64,000 nt of DNA from Salinarchaeum laminariae (lineage in GTDB: Archaea; Halobacteriota; Halobacteria; Halobacteriales; Salinarchaeaceae): positions 868,001-932,000 of the forward strand of contig NZ_CP096270.1 in the NCBI RefSeq assembly GCF_023204835.1. Direction: 5' to 3'. Below are positions 49,559 to 59,119 of this stretch, piece by piece (position 1 is the stretch's first letter; each line of letters begins with the position of its first letter). Below the pieces are notes generated by a model, which searched no databases, was not told the origin of the DNA, and saw nothing but the letters and a program-made list of their open reading frames with translations. A program made the position numbers and the translations under genes.

Positions 49559-51805
49559 TCAGTCTCTTCCGAAGAGGCGCTCGCGCAGCGTGCGCGAGTG
49601 GGCGCGCTCGGCCAGCAGCACCGAACAGTCGACGTCGTCGACGACGTCGACGTGGATCGAGTCGGTGACCAGCCGCGAGAGCAGTCCGCGCTCGGTCGCA
49701 CCGAGCAAGAGGAGCGTGTGGTCGGCCGCGGCGCCGACGATCGCGTCGCGTGGTGGCTCGCCGGCGACCATGGTGGTGACGCCCCCGAGCTCGTGCTCGG
49801 TGGCCCAGTCGTCGATGAAGGCCTGGCCCTCCGCCTCGGTCTCGCCGTCGTTCAGCGCGTGTAGCAGCGTGATCTCGCTGTCGTACTCCGTCTGGAGGAC
49901 GCGTGCGAGGTCGGCGCTGAGGTCGGAGTCCGGACCACCGGCCGTCGGCAGCAGGACTCGCGAGGGGTCCCAGCCGCGGTCCCGGAGGATCAGGAAGTCA
50001 CACGGCAGATCGTGGGTCAGCTCCTCCATGCGGGACTCCGCCCGGCCGGGGTGGTCGGGACTCCAGCCCATCACGACGAGGTCGGCCTCGTGCCGCCGCG
50101 CTGCGTCGAACACTTCCTCGAAGGCGCGGTGGGAGAGGATGGTATGGGTCTCGAGATCGACGTCGAACGTCTCGGCGTCCTCTCGTGCTTGCTGGAGCAG
50201 GCGATCGGACTCGGCGGAGAGATCCGCCACGTGGTCGGCACCGGCCTGGAGCGTCGTCTGGTCGGGCACCTGAACGACGTGTGCGGCGTCGACGGTGCCG
50301 CCGCGAGAGCGTGCCATCGCGCTCGCGATCGAGATCAGATCCGTCTCCGTCCGGGGGTTGGAGACGGGAACGAACACGCGGAACTCGTCGCCTTCGGGCT
50401 GGACGGAGTCGGCGGCGTCGACTGCGGCGTCGGGGAAGGCATCCGATCGCTCCTGGATGAACTGACCGAGCACGCCCTGCTTGGTGGCGTGGCTGCGGGC
50501 GTAGAGCAGATACCAGAGCCCCGCGAAAACGACGAACCCGACGGAGAGCGCGATGATCGTCGGTGCCATGAACCCGATCAGGGCGAGCGAGCAGACGATC
50601 CCCATCAGCGGTATGATCGGGTAGAACGGGACGTGAAAGGACGGTTCGTACTCGGGCGGGTCCGCCGTGCGCATCACGATCACGGAGACGTTGATCAGCG
50701 CGAAGATGATGAGGTGGAGCACGGAGCCCGCGGTCGCGAGCGGCTCGACGCCACCGATCGCGATGAACACCAGGATGAGCGCGCCCGTGAGTGCGATCGA
50801 CCGGTAGGGCGTCGCGAACCGGTCGTGGATCTCGTTGAGCTGCGTCGAGACGATGCGGTCCCGGCCCATCGCGAAGTTGATGCGCGAGGACGCGAGAATC
50901 GACGCGTTCGCGGAGGAGGCCGTCGCGAGCAACGCGCCGAACAGGACGACTGCACCGCCGACCGCGGCGAGCCCGAACGGCTCCATCATGTTCTTCGCAG
51001 CGTCGACGGCCGCGGTCTTGTTGTCGGCGACGAGCTCGACGGGGACCGCCGCGAGCATGACGGCCATCAGCAGGGCGTACATGATCGTGACGACCAGCAC
51101 GCTGCCGAGGATCGCGAGCGGGAGGTTTCGTCCGGGGTTCTTGATCTCCTCGCCGACGGAGGCGATCTGGCCGAAGCCGAGGTAGGAGACGAAGACGATC
51201 GCGGTCACCGGCAGGAGTTCGCCGACCCACGCGTCCTCGATGGGCGTCAGCGAACTCGGCTCGGCGTTGACGATGCCCGCGAGCGTGAACGCGGTGAGGA
51301 TCACGAGCAGGATAATCACGATGACGTTCTGGAGCCGTCCGGTCTCCTTGGCGCCGACGTAGTTGACGCCCACGAAGAAGGAGCCGCCGATGAGCCCCCA
51401 GAGCTGTGCGGACGAGAAGGAAACGAGGCCGAGGTCGACGGCCGGGAGAGCGAGGAAGGCAGAGACGTACGCGCCGAAGCCGATCATGTAGAAGGCGGAG
51501 GCGAAGGCGAGGCCGAGCCAGTTCCCCCAGCCCGCAATCGAGCCGAACAGTGGCCCGAGCGCGTGGTTGACGTAGTAGTACATGCCGCCGGATTTGGGCA
51601 TCGCGGTGCCGAGTTCGGCGACGGAAAAGGCCGTGAGGAGAGCGACTGCACCGCCGATGACGAAGGCGGCACCGACCAGCGAGCCGGCGTCGGCGACCGC
51701 TGGCCCGGGCAGGACGAAGATCCCCGCGCCGATCATCGTCCCGATGCCGATCGTGAGCGCGGCGAGCGGGCCGAGGTCTTTCGCGAGCTCCTCGTCCGCG
51801 CTCAT
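49559..51805 (-). CDS. APC-type amino acid permease fused to tandem UspA domains
   Basis: The 748-residue protein has an APC transporter domain of about 12 helices (about 1-445): 'LGPLAALTIGIGTMIGAGIF' (the GIG substrate motif), 'GGMYYYVNHALGPLFGSIAG' and 'LGFGQIASVGEEIKNPGRNL' (consensus amphipathic region). Two C-terminal UspA folds follow (about 465-600 and 605-735), the second with 'LLLLGATERGLLSRLVTDSI'. Unusually long for the family (about 450), due to the UspA pair. It is inferred to import amino acids or amines, with ATP/stress-state regulation by the UspA domains. Confidence 0.9.
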   Translation of the reverse strand: MSADEELAKDLGPLAALTIGIGTMIGAGIFVLPGPAVADAGSLVGAAFVIGGAVALLTAFSVAELGTAMPKSGGMYYYVNHALGPLFGSIAGWGNWLGLAFASAFYMIGFGAYVSAFLALPAVDLGLVSFSSAQLWGLIGGSFFVGVNYVGAKETGRLQNVIVIILLVILTAFTLAGIVNAEPSSLTPIEDAWVGELLPVTAIVFVSYLGFGQIASVGEEIKNPGRNLPLAILGSVLVVTIMYALLMAVMLAAVPVELVADNKTAAVDAAKNMMEPFGLAAVGGAVVLFGALLATASSANASILASSRINFAMGRDRIVSTQLNEIHDRFATPYRSIALTGALILVFIAIGGVEPLATAGSVLHLIIFALINVSVIVMRTADPPEYEPSFHVPFYPIIPLMGIVCSLALIGFMAPTIIALSVGFVVFAGLWYLLYARSHATKQGVLGQFIQERSDAFPDAAVDAADSVQPEGDEFRVFVPVSNPRTETDLISIASAMARSRGGTVDAAHVVQVPDQTTLQAGADHVADLSAESDRLLQQAREDAETFDVDLETHTILSHRAFEEVFDAARRHEADLVVMGWSPDHPGRAESRMEELTHDLPCDFLILRDRGWDPSRVLLPTAGGPDSDLSADLARVLQTEYDSEITLLHALNDGETEAEGQAFIDDWATEHELGGVTTMVAGEPPRDAIVGAAADHTLLLLGATERGLLSRLVTDSIHVDVVDDVDCSVLLAERAHSRTLRERLFGRD

Positions 51806-52014
51806 CCGGCGTCACCACCTGGAGCGAGCGTTGCGTGAGAGTCCCGACGCTGTGGCGTCCCGGTTCGCAGGCGTGACCAGTGGCTGGGGACTCGTTCGAG
51901 CACGTTCGTAGTGGGGCCCTTCCTCCCACAAAGACCTTCGGAGTGCGGCCGTTCTGTCGGGAATCGGTCGTCAGATCGGGCAGTTTGTGCCCCTCGCGTA
52001 CTCGTGGCGCGTGC

Positions 52015-53586
52015 CTAGTCGCCCTCGAGCCCGGCGACGAACAGCGCCAGCACCGGCACGATTTCGAGCCGGCCGATCCACATGAGGAAGACCATCAGCA
52101 GTTTCGAGGCCTTCGAGAAGTGGAGATAGCTCCCGAAGGGCCCGAGCTGACCGAAGCCCGGCCCGATGTTCCCGAGCGTCGCCAGCGACGCGCTGAACCC
52201 TTCGAGCACCGTTAGCTCCTGCGGGAAGCCGTGGTTGGGATCGAGCATGATGAACACCCCGGCGACCGCGAAGAGGACGATGTAGAGCAGCGTGAACACC
52301 ACGATCCCGCGGATAGCGTCCTCGTCGACGACCCGGCCGCCGAGACGCACTGGCTGCACTCGGTTTGGATGGGCGGTGGTGTGGAGCTCCCGCCTAATCG
52401 CCTTCATCACGACCAGCCAGCGAATCACCTTGATCCCACCTCCGGTCGAGCCCGCCGAGCCGCCGACGAACATCGCGAACAGGAGGATTGCCTGGGCGTT
52501 CGCGTCCCACTGGGCGAAGTTCGCGTTGGCGTAGCCCGTCGAGTTCATCAGCGACCCGATCTGGAAGGCGGCCTGGCGAAGCGAGCGCTCGGTCATGCCC
52601 TGGGTCGCCCCGCCGATCGCGGGGTCCATCGTCGCGCCGCGGTAGAGGATAGCGAAGAGCACCGCGATCAACACCGCGATCGCACCTGCGTACGTTCGAA
52701 ACTCCCGGTTCTGGGCCATCGCTTCGGCCTCGCCGCGCAGCACGTGCCAGAACAGCGCGAAGTTGACGCCGGCGATGACCATGAACGGAATGATGACCCA
52801 CTGGACGGCCGCGGAGAAGTAGGCGATACTCTGGGCCTGTGGTGAGAAGCCGCCGGTCGGTAGCGTCGAGAACCCGTGAGCGATCGCGTTGTAGAGGTTC
52901 ATCTCGGGCGCGTAGCCCGCGAGGTGGAGCCCGTAGAGCGACGCCGCACAGAGGACGGTGAACCCGAAGTAGATCAGCCAGAGCGCCCGTGCGGTCTCGG
53001 CGATCTTCGGCGTCAGCTTCTGGAGCTCCGGCCCCGGCGCCTCCGAGCGCATCAGCTGCGCCCCGTTGACTGCGATCTCCGGCAGGATCGCGATCATCAA
53101 CACGATGATCCCCATCCCGCCCAGCCACTGCGTGAGCTGGCGCCACATCATGATCGCGTGGGAGTGGCGATCGGTGCTGATCTCGCCGAGCACCGTCGCA
53201 CCAGTGGTCGTGACGCCACTGGTGGATTCGAAGAGTGCGTTGACGATCGACTCGAGGAACGCGTCGGGCGAGGCGAGGCTGAGCCCGACCGTCGACTCCG
53301 TCCCGTAGCCGGCGAGCAGGTAGGGGATCGCACCGATCACCGCAGCGGCCAGCCAGGCGAGCGAGACCAGCAGTAGCGCCTCCTTCGGGCCGAGATCGGG
53401 ATCGGGATCGAGTCGATCGAGCGCCAGCCCGATTCCGGCCGCAATGACGATCGAGACGGCGAACACCCAGACGTCCTCGCCGTAGACGATCGCGACGACG
53501 AGTGGCACCAGCATCGTCAGCGAGAAGTAGGTGACGACGGTGCCCAGCATGCTTCCGGTCGCACGGAGGTCGACGCGCCAGACCAT
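52015..53586 (-). CDS. trkH: Trk/Ktr-type potassium uptake channel subunit TrkH
   Basis: The 523-residue membrane protein is built from four M1-P-M2-like repeats. The P-loop filter motifs are visible: 'FESTSGVTTTGATVL', 'GFSTLPTGGFSPQ', 'SLMNSTGYANANF' and 'SLATLGNIGPGFG'. The 'GGSAGSTGGGIKVIRW' segment is the TrkH gating loop. It partners TrkA at 53725 (same strand, upstream) for K+ uptake, needed to balance external salt. Confidence 0.93.
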   Translation of the reverse strand: MVWRVDLRATGSMLGTVVTYFSLTMLVPLVVAIVYGEDVWVFAVSIVIAAGIGLALDRLDPDPDLGPKEALLLVSLAWLAAAVIGAIPYLLAGYGTESTVGLSLASPDAFLESIVNALFESTSGVTTTGATVLGEISTDRHSHAIMMWRQLTQWLGGMGIIVLMIAILPEIAVNGAQLMRSEAPGPELQKLTPKIAETARALWLIYFGFTVLCAASLYGLHLAGYAPEMNLYNAIAHGFSTLPTGGFSPQAQSIAYFSAAVQWVIIPFMVIAGVNFALFWHVLRGEAEAMAQNREFRTYAGAIAVLIAVLFAILYRGATMDPAIGGATQGMTERSLRQAAFQIGSLMNSTGYANANFAQWDANAQAILLFAMFVGGSAGSTGGGIKVIRWLVVMKAIRRELHTTAHPNRVQPVRLGGRVVDEDAIRGIVVFTLLYIVLFAVAGVFIMLDPNHGFPQELTVLEGFSASLATLGNIGPGFGQLGPFGSYLHFSKASKLLMVFLMWIGRLEIVPVLALFVAGLEGD

Positions 53587-53724
53587 CAGCTACCAACCTC
53601 GCTGGCGGCGGCAGCAACGACCACGGACATACGAAACGACTGCTGGCGCGGTGTCATGTAGGCATCGGTACCGTCTGTCCGCCACGCCCGCTGCATTGGG
53701 CACCGCGACCGTGGCGAGGAACGT

Positions 53725-55059
53725 TTAGATCTGGTCGCTGACCTCGTCGACGACCGACGAGTCGGCGAAGACGACGACGTGATCGCCGGGAACGATCGTC
53801 GTGGCACCGCGAGGCACCACCAGCTCGCCCTCCCGAGAGATCGCGCCGATGACGACGCAGTCGGGGAGCTCCGCGGCCGCCTCGACGATCGTCCGGTTCG
53901 CGAGCACGCTCTCCTCACCGATCTCGATCTCGAGAACCTCGCCGCGGTCGTGTTCGAGGATCGATACCTTCTCGGTCTGGCCGGCGCGCGTGAACCGGAC
54001 GATCTCCTCGGCGACCTCCTCACGCGGGTTGATCGCCGCGTCGATCCCGACTGCCTCGAACAGGTCGGCGTAGTCGACGGTCTCGACGACGGCGAGCGTG
54101 CGCGGCGTGCCGATGCGCTCGGCGAGCAGCGACGCGAGGAGGTTCTGCTCGTCGGTGCCGAGCGCGGCAACGACGACGTCGGACTTGTCGACGTGTTCGC
54201 GCACGAGGAACTCGGTGTCCGTGACGTCGCTCTCCATAACCGTCGTGTTCGGGAGCCGCTCGGCGAGCTCGCGGGCCCGGTCGTGGTCGACCTCTATCAG
54301 CCGCGGCCTGTACCCCCGATCCTCGAACACCTTCGCGATCTGGAACCCAAGCTCGCTGCCGCCCAGGATGACGACGTCGTCGGCGTCCTGGGTCTGCCCG
54401 GCGGTGATCTCGTCGGCGAACTCCCGGATCGAGTCCTCGCTCCCGATGACGACCACCCGATCGCCGGGTTCGAGCCGCGTGTCACCGCGCGGGACGATCA
54501 GGTCCTCGTCCCGGAAGACGGCTGCGAACGTCATCGAGTCGAACTGATCTGCCTCCGCCACGGTCTTGCCACCGATCGGACTCTCGGGGCCGAGTTCGAA
54601 CTCCGCCATACGGACGAGGCCGTCGGCGAACTGGTCGACGTCGAGCGCTCGTGGGAGCCCCGAGATCCGAAAGATCGCTTCGGCGGTCAGGAGGTCAGTG
54701 CAGACCATGAAGTCGACGCCGAAGGCGCCCTCGGCGTGCTCCCAGGTGTCGAGCAGCCCGCGGCGTTTGACCCGCGCGACCGTGAACACGTCCGCGACGG
54801 TCTTGGCGGCGCCACAGGCGACGATGTTCGTCTCGTCCACGTCGGTACAGGCCAGGAGCATGTCCGCCTCCTCGATGCCAGCCTCCCGGAGCACTTCGAC
54901 GTCCGTCCCGTCGCCGTGGAGGGGCAGGACGTCCATCGAGTAGGTCAGATCGTCGATCACGGCGGCGTCGGTGTCGATCACGACGACGTCGTGGGTACCC
55001 TCGAGGTTCGACGCGATCGATCGGCCGACTTCGCCAGCGCCGACGATCACGACGCGCAC
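53725..55059 (-). CDS. trkA: Trk potassium uptake regulator TrkA (two RCK repeats)
   Basis: The 444-residue cytosolic NAD-binding regulator has two RCK_N/RCK_C modules. The first Rossmann motif is 'VVIVGAGEVGRSIASNL' (about 3-19), the second 'DVVILGGSELGFQIAKVFED' at about 220-240. The RCK_C ends are 'LEPGDRVVVIGSEDSIREF' and 'IVPGDHVVVFADSSVVDEV'. The start is set at GTG 55059, preceded by AGGTGG; the much longer open frame upstream is not protein-like. It regulates TrkH in response to NAD(H)/ATP. Confidence 0.93.
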   Translation of the reverse strand: MRVVIVGAGEVGRSIASNLEGTHDVVVIDTDAAVIDDLTYSMDVLPLHGDGTDVEVLREAGIEEADMLLACTDVDETNIVACGAAKTVADVFTVARVKRRGLLDTWEHAEGAFGVDFMVCTDLLTAEAIFRISGLPRALDVDQFADGLVRMAEFELGPESPIGGKTVAEADQFDSMTFAAVFRDEDLIVPRGDTRLEPGDRVVVIGSEDSIREFADEITAGQTQDADDVVILGGSELGFQIAKVFEDRGYRPRLIEVDHDRARELAERLPNTTVMESDVTDTEFLVREHVDKSDVVVAALGTDEQNLLASLLAERIGTPRTLAVVETVDYADLFEAVGIDAAINPREEVAEEIVRFTRAGQTEKVSILEHDRGEVLEIEIGEESVLANRTIVEAAAELPDCVVIGAISREGELVVPRGATTIVPGDHVVVFADSSVVDEVSDQI

Positions 55060-55133
55060 GAGGACCACCTGCGAACCATGAATTGTCGGACGAACACGAG
55101 CGGGCGAAAAGTGTGTTTCGAAGCGCCCACCGA

Positions 55134-56024
55134 TTATCGGTGCTCGACTCGCCGGTGCCGCACCAGGAGATAAACGACGGTCGAGAGCCAGAGAACGAGC
55201 ATGAATGCGTAGACGCCGTCGCCGGACGGGTTCGCCGACCCCCAGAGTGGCTCTGCCGCCAGAAAGATCGCCACGCCCGCGACGACCGGCACGCCGAGGA
55301 ACGGCAGCCAGTTCGGCTGCCACGAGGCGTTCGTCTCCGCGAGGTCCTGGGCGTCTCGGACGAGCGCGGCAGTGGCCACTGCCGCACCGCCCATCAGCCC
55401 CAGCGTGAGCAGGGCAGCGAGGATGACGAACCCCTCGTACCCGAGCACGAGCGGGACGTGGGTCGCGGCCGTGAGCGGCGTGGCGAGCGCGTAGCCCAGG
55501 AGGACGAGCGGCCACATCGTGCGGCCCGCCGTTCTCGTCGCGATCCAGCCGATGGCGTCGGGGGCAACCGGGTACGCCCACGCCTCACCGAAGATCGCCT
55601 TCCCGGTAGCGATCAGCGGGAGACAGAGGTTCAAAAGGAACAGTATCGTCAGCGCTCCCATCACAGCGACCGCGCCGGCGGCCAGCGCCAACCCCGCCAC
55701 CTGCCCCAGCGCGTCCGGAACTGCAAGGGCGTCCGGTACCGAGACCGCGTCCGGCAGCGATTGGTTCGCGAGCGCGATGGCGCCGAACATCCCGAATATC
55801 GATCCGACGGTTACGACCAGCACGAGCAGCTGCCAGTTCGTCGCGTTGCGAGCGTTGCGTCGCGTGAAATCGTCGTCGGAGACCAGATAGACGACGGCGG
55901 GTGCGAACACCGACGTTGCCAGCCCCAGCAGGTGGACGAATATCCCGAGGAGCGGGCGCTCCTCGAGCAGTGTAGGTCCCTGGTTCGTGGTCGGTGCGGC
56001 CGTGGCGTCGCGTTCCTGTGTCAT
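55134..56024 (-). CDS. DUF4870-like multi-pass membrane protein
   Basis: The 296-residue protein has about eight helices. The early 'LLGIFVHLLGLATSVFAPAV' then 'DDDFTRRNARNATNWQ' matches the DUF4870/TIM44-like pattern ('H..Q A.N...'), common in haloarchaeal small membrane proteins. No function is known. It is divergent from ffh. Confidence 0.7.
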   Translation of the reverse strand: MTQERDATAAPTTNQGPTLLEERPLLGIFVHLLGLATSVFAPAVVYLVSDDDFTRRNARNATNWQLLVLVVTVGSIFGMFGAIALANQSLPDAVSVPDALAVPDALGQVAGLALAAGAVAVMGALTILFLLNLCLPLIATGKAIFGEAWAYPVAPDAIGWIATRTAGRTMWPLVLLGYALATPLTAATHVPLVLGYEGFVILAALLTLGLMGGAAVATAALVRDAQDLAETNASWQPNWLPFLGVPVVAGVAIFLAAEPLWGSANPSGDGVYAFMLVLWLSTVVYLLVRHRRVEHR

Positions 56025-56376
56025 TGATTATCGGTGTGTCGTGGTCGGTAGCGTCAAACGACCGGTCGCAATAGCGGTCAGTACGATCGTCGGTTCGACC
56101 GGTCGGTCCATAAGTCCCCAGCGGATTTTGGCGGCCGCCAAACGCCAAAATCGGGCAACTGCACCGGTTCGCGGTATCGACGCTGACGGTTTGCCACCCC
56201 CTCTCCCCTCTTTCTCCCCTCTTTCCCCTCCTCCTCTCTCGTAATGTGGCAGAGGTCGTCGTAGTGATCGGCGCTGAACGTCGCGAACGCCCCGCCTCGT
56301 GAGCTGGTGGCCCGCTGCCCTTTCCGAACACGACGAAAAGGCTTTCCCGGGGTGGCTGCCTACCCAGGAGCAACCA
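56025..56376. promoter_or_regulatory. 352-bp divergent upstream region of ffh with hairpin and polypyrimidine tract
   Basis: A 10-bp inverted repeat, GATTTTGGCG (56124-56133) and CGCCAAAATC (56143-56152), encloses a 9-nt loop. A 44-nt uninterrupted pyrimidine run follows (56197-56240). A Shine-Dalgarno-like AGGAG lies just before the ffh ATG. The roles are unknown. Confidence 0.5.
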
Positions 56377-57792
56377 ATGGTACTCGACGATCTGGGGAGC
56401 TCCCTGCGATCGACCCTCGACGACCTCCGGGGGAAGGGTCGGCTCTCCGAGGAGGACGTCGACGAGGTCGTCCGGGAGATTCAGCGATCCTTGCTCCAGG
56501 GCGACGTCGACGTCGAGCTCGTCCAGGAGCTATCCGACTCGATCAAACAGCGCTCGCTGGACGAGGAGCCACCCGCCGGCACCTCCGCCCGCGAGCACGT
56601 GCTGCGCATCGTCTACGAGGAACTGGTCGAACTCGTCGGCGAGTCGACGGAGCTGCCGCTGGAAGACCAGACGATTCTGCTGGCCGGGCTGCAGGGATCG
56701 GGGAAGACCACCTCATCGGCCAAGATGGCGTGGTGGTTCCAGACGAAGGGGCTCCAGCCCGCCGTGATCCAGACCGACACGTTCCGGCCCGGTGCCTACG
56801 ATCAGGGCAAGGAGATGGCCGAGCGCGCGGAGGTCGACTTCTACGGCGACCCCGACGGCGACGACCCCGTGCAGATCGCGAGGGACGGTCTCGAGGCAAC
56901 CTCGGACGCGGACGTCCACATCGTCGACACGGCGGGTCGCCACGCGCTCGAAGACGACCTCATCGCCGAGATCGAGGAGATCGACGCGGCGGTCGATCCC
57001 GACCGCTCGCTGCTCGTGCTCGACGCGGCGATCGGCCAGGGCGCGAAGGACCAGGCCCAGCAGTTCGACGAGTCGATCGGCATCGACGGCGTCGTCATCA
57101 CGAAGCTCGACGGGACGGCGAAAGGTGGCGGAGCGCTCGCTGCGGTCGATCAGACCGACTCGTCGATCGCCTTCCTCGGGACCGGTGAAGGCGTCAAGGA
57201 CGTCGAGCGGTTCGAGCCCGACGGGTTCATCTCGCGGCTGCTCGGGATGGGCGACCTCAAGCAGCTCGCCGAGCGCGTCGAGCGCGCGATGGAGGAGACC
57301 GACATCGAAGAGGAGGACTGGGATCCCGAGGACATGCTCGAGGGGCAGTTCACCCTCCGGGACATGCAAAAACAGATGGAGGCGATGAACAAGATGGGGC
57401 CGCTCGATCAGGTGATGGACATGATCCCCGGGATGGGCGGCGGGATGATGGACCAGCTCCCCGACGACGCTATGGGCGTCACCGAGGAGCGCATGCGCGA
57501 GTTCGAAGTTATCATGGACTCGATGACCGACGGCGAGCTCGAGAACCCCCGGAGCGTCGGCCAGAGTCGCACCGAGCGCATCGCCCGGGGTTCGGGCACC
57601 ACCGAGGACCGCGTCCGGGAACTGCTCCAGCAACACAAGATGATGGAGCGCACCATCAAACAGTTCCAGGGGATGGGCGACGCCGACATGCAGCGGATGA
57701 TGAAACAGATGGAGCAGGGCGGCGGTCCGCCGGGCGGTGGCGGAATGGGCGGTATGGGTGGCGGCGGTGGCGGCAACCCCTTCGGCGACTGA
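56377..57792 (+). CDS. ffh: Signal recognition particle SRP54 (Ffh)
   Basis: SRP54 binds signal sequences and 7S RNA and works with FtsY (16814). The 471-residue protein has an N-domain (to about 85) and a G-domain with '[17 protein letters not shown]' (P-loop, about 100-116), '[11 protein letters not shown]', '[10 protein letters not shown]', '[13 protein letters not shown]' and '[12 protein letters not shown]'. The M-domain is Met-rich ('[14 protein letters not shown]', '[13 protein letters not shown]') with a Gly/Met tail. ATG 56377 is chosen; the in-frame extension upstream is not conserved-like. Confidence 0.97.
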   Translation: MVLDDLGSSLRSTLDDLRGKGRLSEEDVDEVVREIQRSLLQGDVDVELVQELSDSIKQRSLDEEPPAGTSAREHVLRIVYEELVELVGESTELPLEDQTILLAGLQGSGKTTSSAKMAWWFQTKGLQPAVIQTDTFRPGAYDQGKEMAERAEVDFYGDPDGDDPVQIARDGLEATSDADVHIVDTAGRHALEDDLIAEIEEIDAAVDPDRSLLVLDAAIGQGAKDQAQQFDESIGIDGVVITKLDGTAKGGGALAAVDQTDSSIAFLGTGEGVKDVERFEPDGFISRLLGMGDLKQLAERVERAMEETDIEEEDWDPEDMLEGQFTLRDMQKQMEAMNKMGPLDQVMDMIPGMGGGMMDQLPDDAMGVTEERMREFEVIMDSMTDGELENPRSVGQSRTERIARGSGTTEDRVRELLQQHKMMERTIKQFQGMGDADMQRMMKQMEQGGGPPGGGGMGGMGGGGGGNPFGD

Positions 57793-57993
57793 GGTCGATC
57801 CCGGCGTAGCGACTTCGTTTTTTGGCGCTTTCGGGCGGTTCCCCTCGTCCCTGCCCTCTCGTAGCCGGCAGCTTTTCCACCTCTCTTTCCTCCCTACGCC
57901 ACTTCTGTACTCTTCCTCCCTATCCTCCGCCCCACGGCCGACCCCTCCGACCGCCCGGAACCGTTAACGGCCCTGCCCTCACATGCTCGGCAT

Positions 57994-58950
57994 ATGCGGC
58001 GCCGAGGATTCATCGCCGGCGCGGGCGGGCTCGCTGCGGCGGCGTTCGCGGGCTGTCTGGGGAACGAACAGGTGGCCCTCTCCGAACGGCCGCCCGAGAA
58101 CGACGTCGAGGACGGCATCCGCACCGCAATCGGCGAGGCCAACACCGTGGCCTTCGAACTCGCCAGCGCACGCGAACAGGCAGACGACACCAGCCAGGTG
58201 GAGATCGACGTCGCGGCGCTCGAAGAGCAACTCGCCAGTGGTCGTCAGGCGCTCGACGCTGTCACCGACGCCGAGGCTGCCGAGGAGTACGAGACCGAGA
58301 TCGCGGCCGCTCGCTCCTATCTCGACGTCGTCGCGGGACTCCTCCAGGGAACCGCGACGCTCGTCGATGCGGCCGGCCAGATTCAGGGACTAGAGTCGAC
58401 CCTGCAGGCCCAGGACTTCGACGCGGCCGCCCAGGCGCTCGACGACGTCGAGCCCGACATCGAGAGCGCCGGGACGACGATCAGCGACGCCCAGACCACC
58501 GCCGACGAGCTCGACGCGGACCCGCTCGATCCCTACGGCGCGAAGATGGGCGAACTGGAAGACGGACTCGCGACGGTCCAGGACGTCTCGGCCGGCTCCG
58601 ACGAGCTGATCACCGGCTACCAGTCCGTGCTGACCGGGCGCAGCGCCCTGGAAGACGGTCGTGCGGCGATCGAGAGCGGTGATTTCGCCACAGCCGAATC
58701 AGAGTTCCAGGCTGCGCAGTCGTCCTTTTCGACGGCGACTGGCCATTTCGAGACCGCAGAGACGGCGACCGACGGCGAGCTGGACACCGAGGTCCAGACC
58801 GCGCTCTGTCGCTCCGGCGGGCTGACCGACGCGGCCGGCCACTTCGAAGCGTCGGCTATCGCCGCCCAGGAGAGGCGGCTCGGCGACGCACAGACTGAGC
58901 GTGCGGCAGGCCAGAACGATCTCGACGGCGTCACAGAGTGCGGGCAGTGA
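57994..58950 (+). CDS. Tat-exported lipoprotein, helical (unknown function)
   Basis: The 318-residue protein has a twin-arginine signal ('MRRRGFIAGAGGLAAAAF') ending in the lipobox 'FAGC' with lipidation Cys21. The rest is a long alpha-helical, Ala/Asp/Glu-rich domain with heptad character ('ALEEQLASGRQALDAVTDAE', 'QALDDVEPDIESAGTTISDA'). It may be a periplasm-facing scaffold or binding protein. TATA-like CCGTTAACGG at about 57960-57969 lies about 27 nt before the ATG. Confidence 0.8.
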   Translation: MRRRGFIAGAGGLAAAAFAGCLGNEQVALSERPPENDVEDGIRTAIGEANTVAFELASAREQADDTSQVEIDVAALEEQLASGRQALDAVTDAEAAEEYETEIAAARSYLDVVAGLLQGTATLVDAAGQIQGLESTLQAQDFDAAAQALDDVEPDIESAGTTISDAQTTADELDADPLDPYGAKMGELEDGLATVQDVSAGSDELITGYQSVLTGRSALEDGRAAIESGDFATAESEFQAAQSSFSTATGHFETAETATDGELDTEVQTALCRSGGLTDAAGHFEASAIAAQERRLGDAQTERAAGQNDLDGVTECGQ

Positions 58951-59119
58951 TCGGCCGCTGACGATTCGCGCACGCTGCTGTGCGTTTATTCATTCCCCGC
59001 GCTTCCCGCTCGCTTCACCACTCGTTTCTCTGAGTTGCTTTCCCAGTCGCCGTCGCGCTTCGAGACACGCCTCCAGAATCAGATGCCGCACTCGTCGCCG
59101 CTGGGTCCTCAGTCTGTCG

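Noticed and set aside
49998-51929. 643-codon minus-strand frame over the APC transporter
   Set aside because: An out-of-frame, Arg-rich shadow of the transporter gene.
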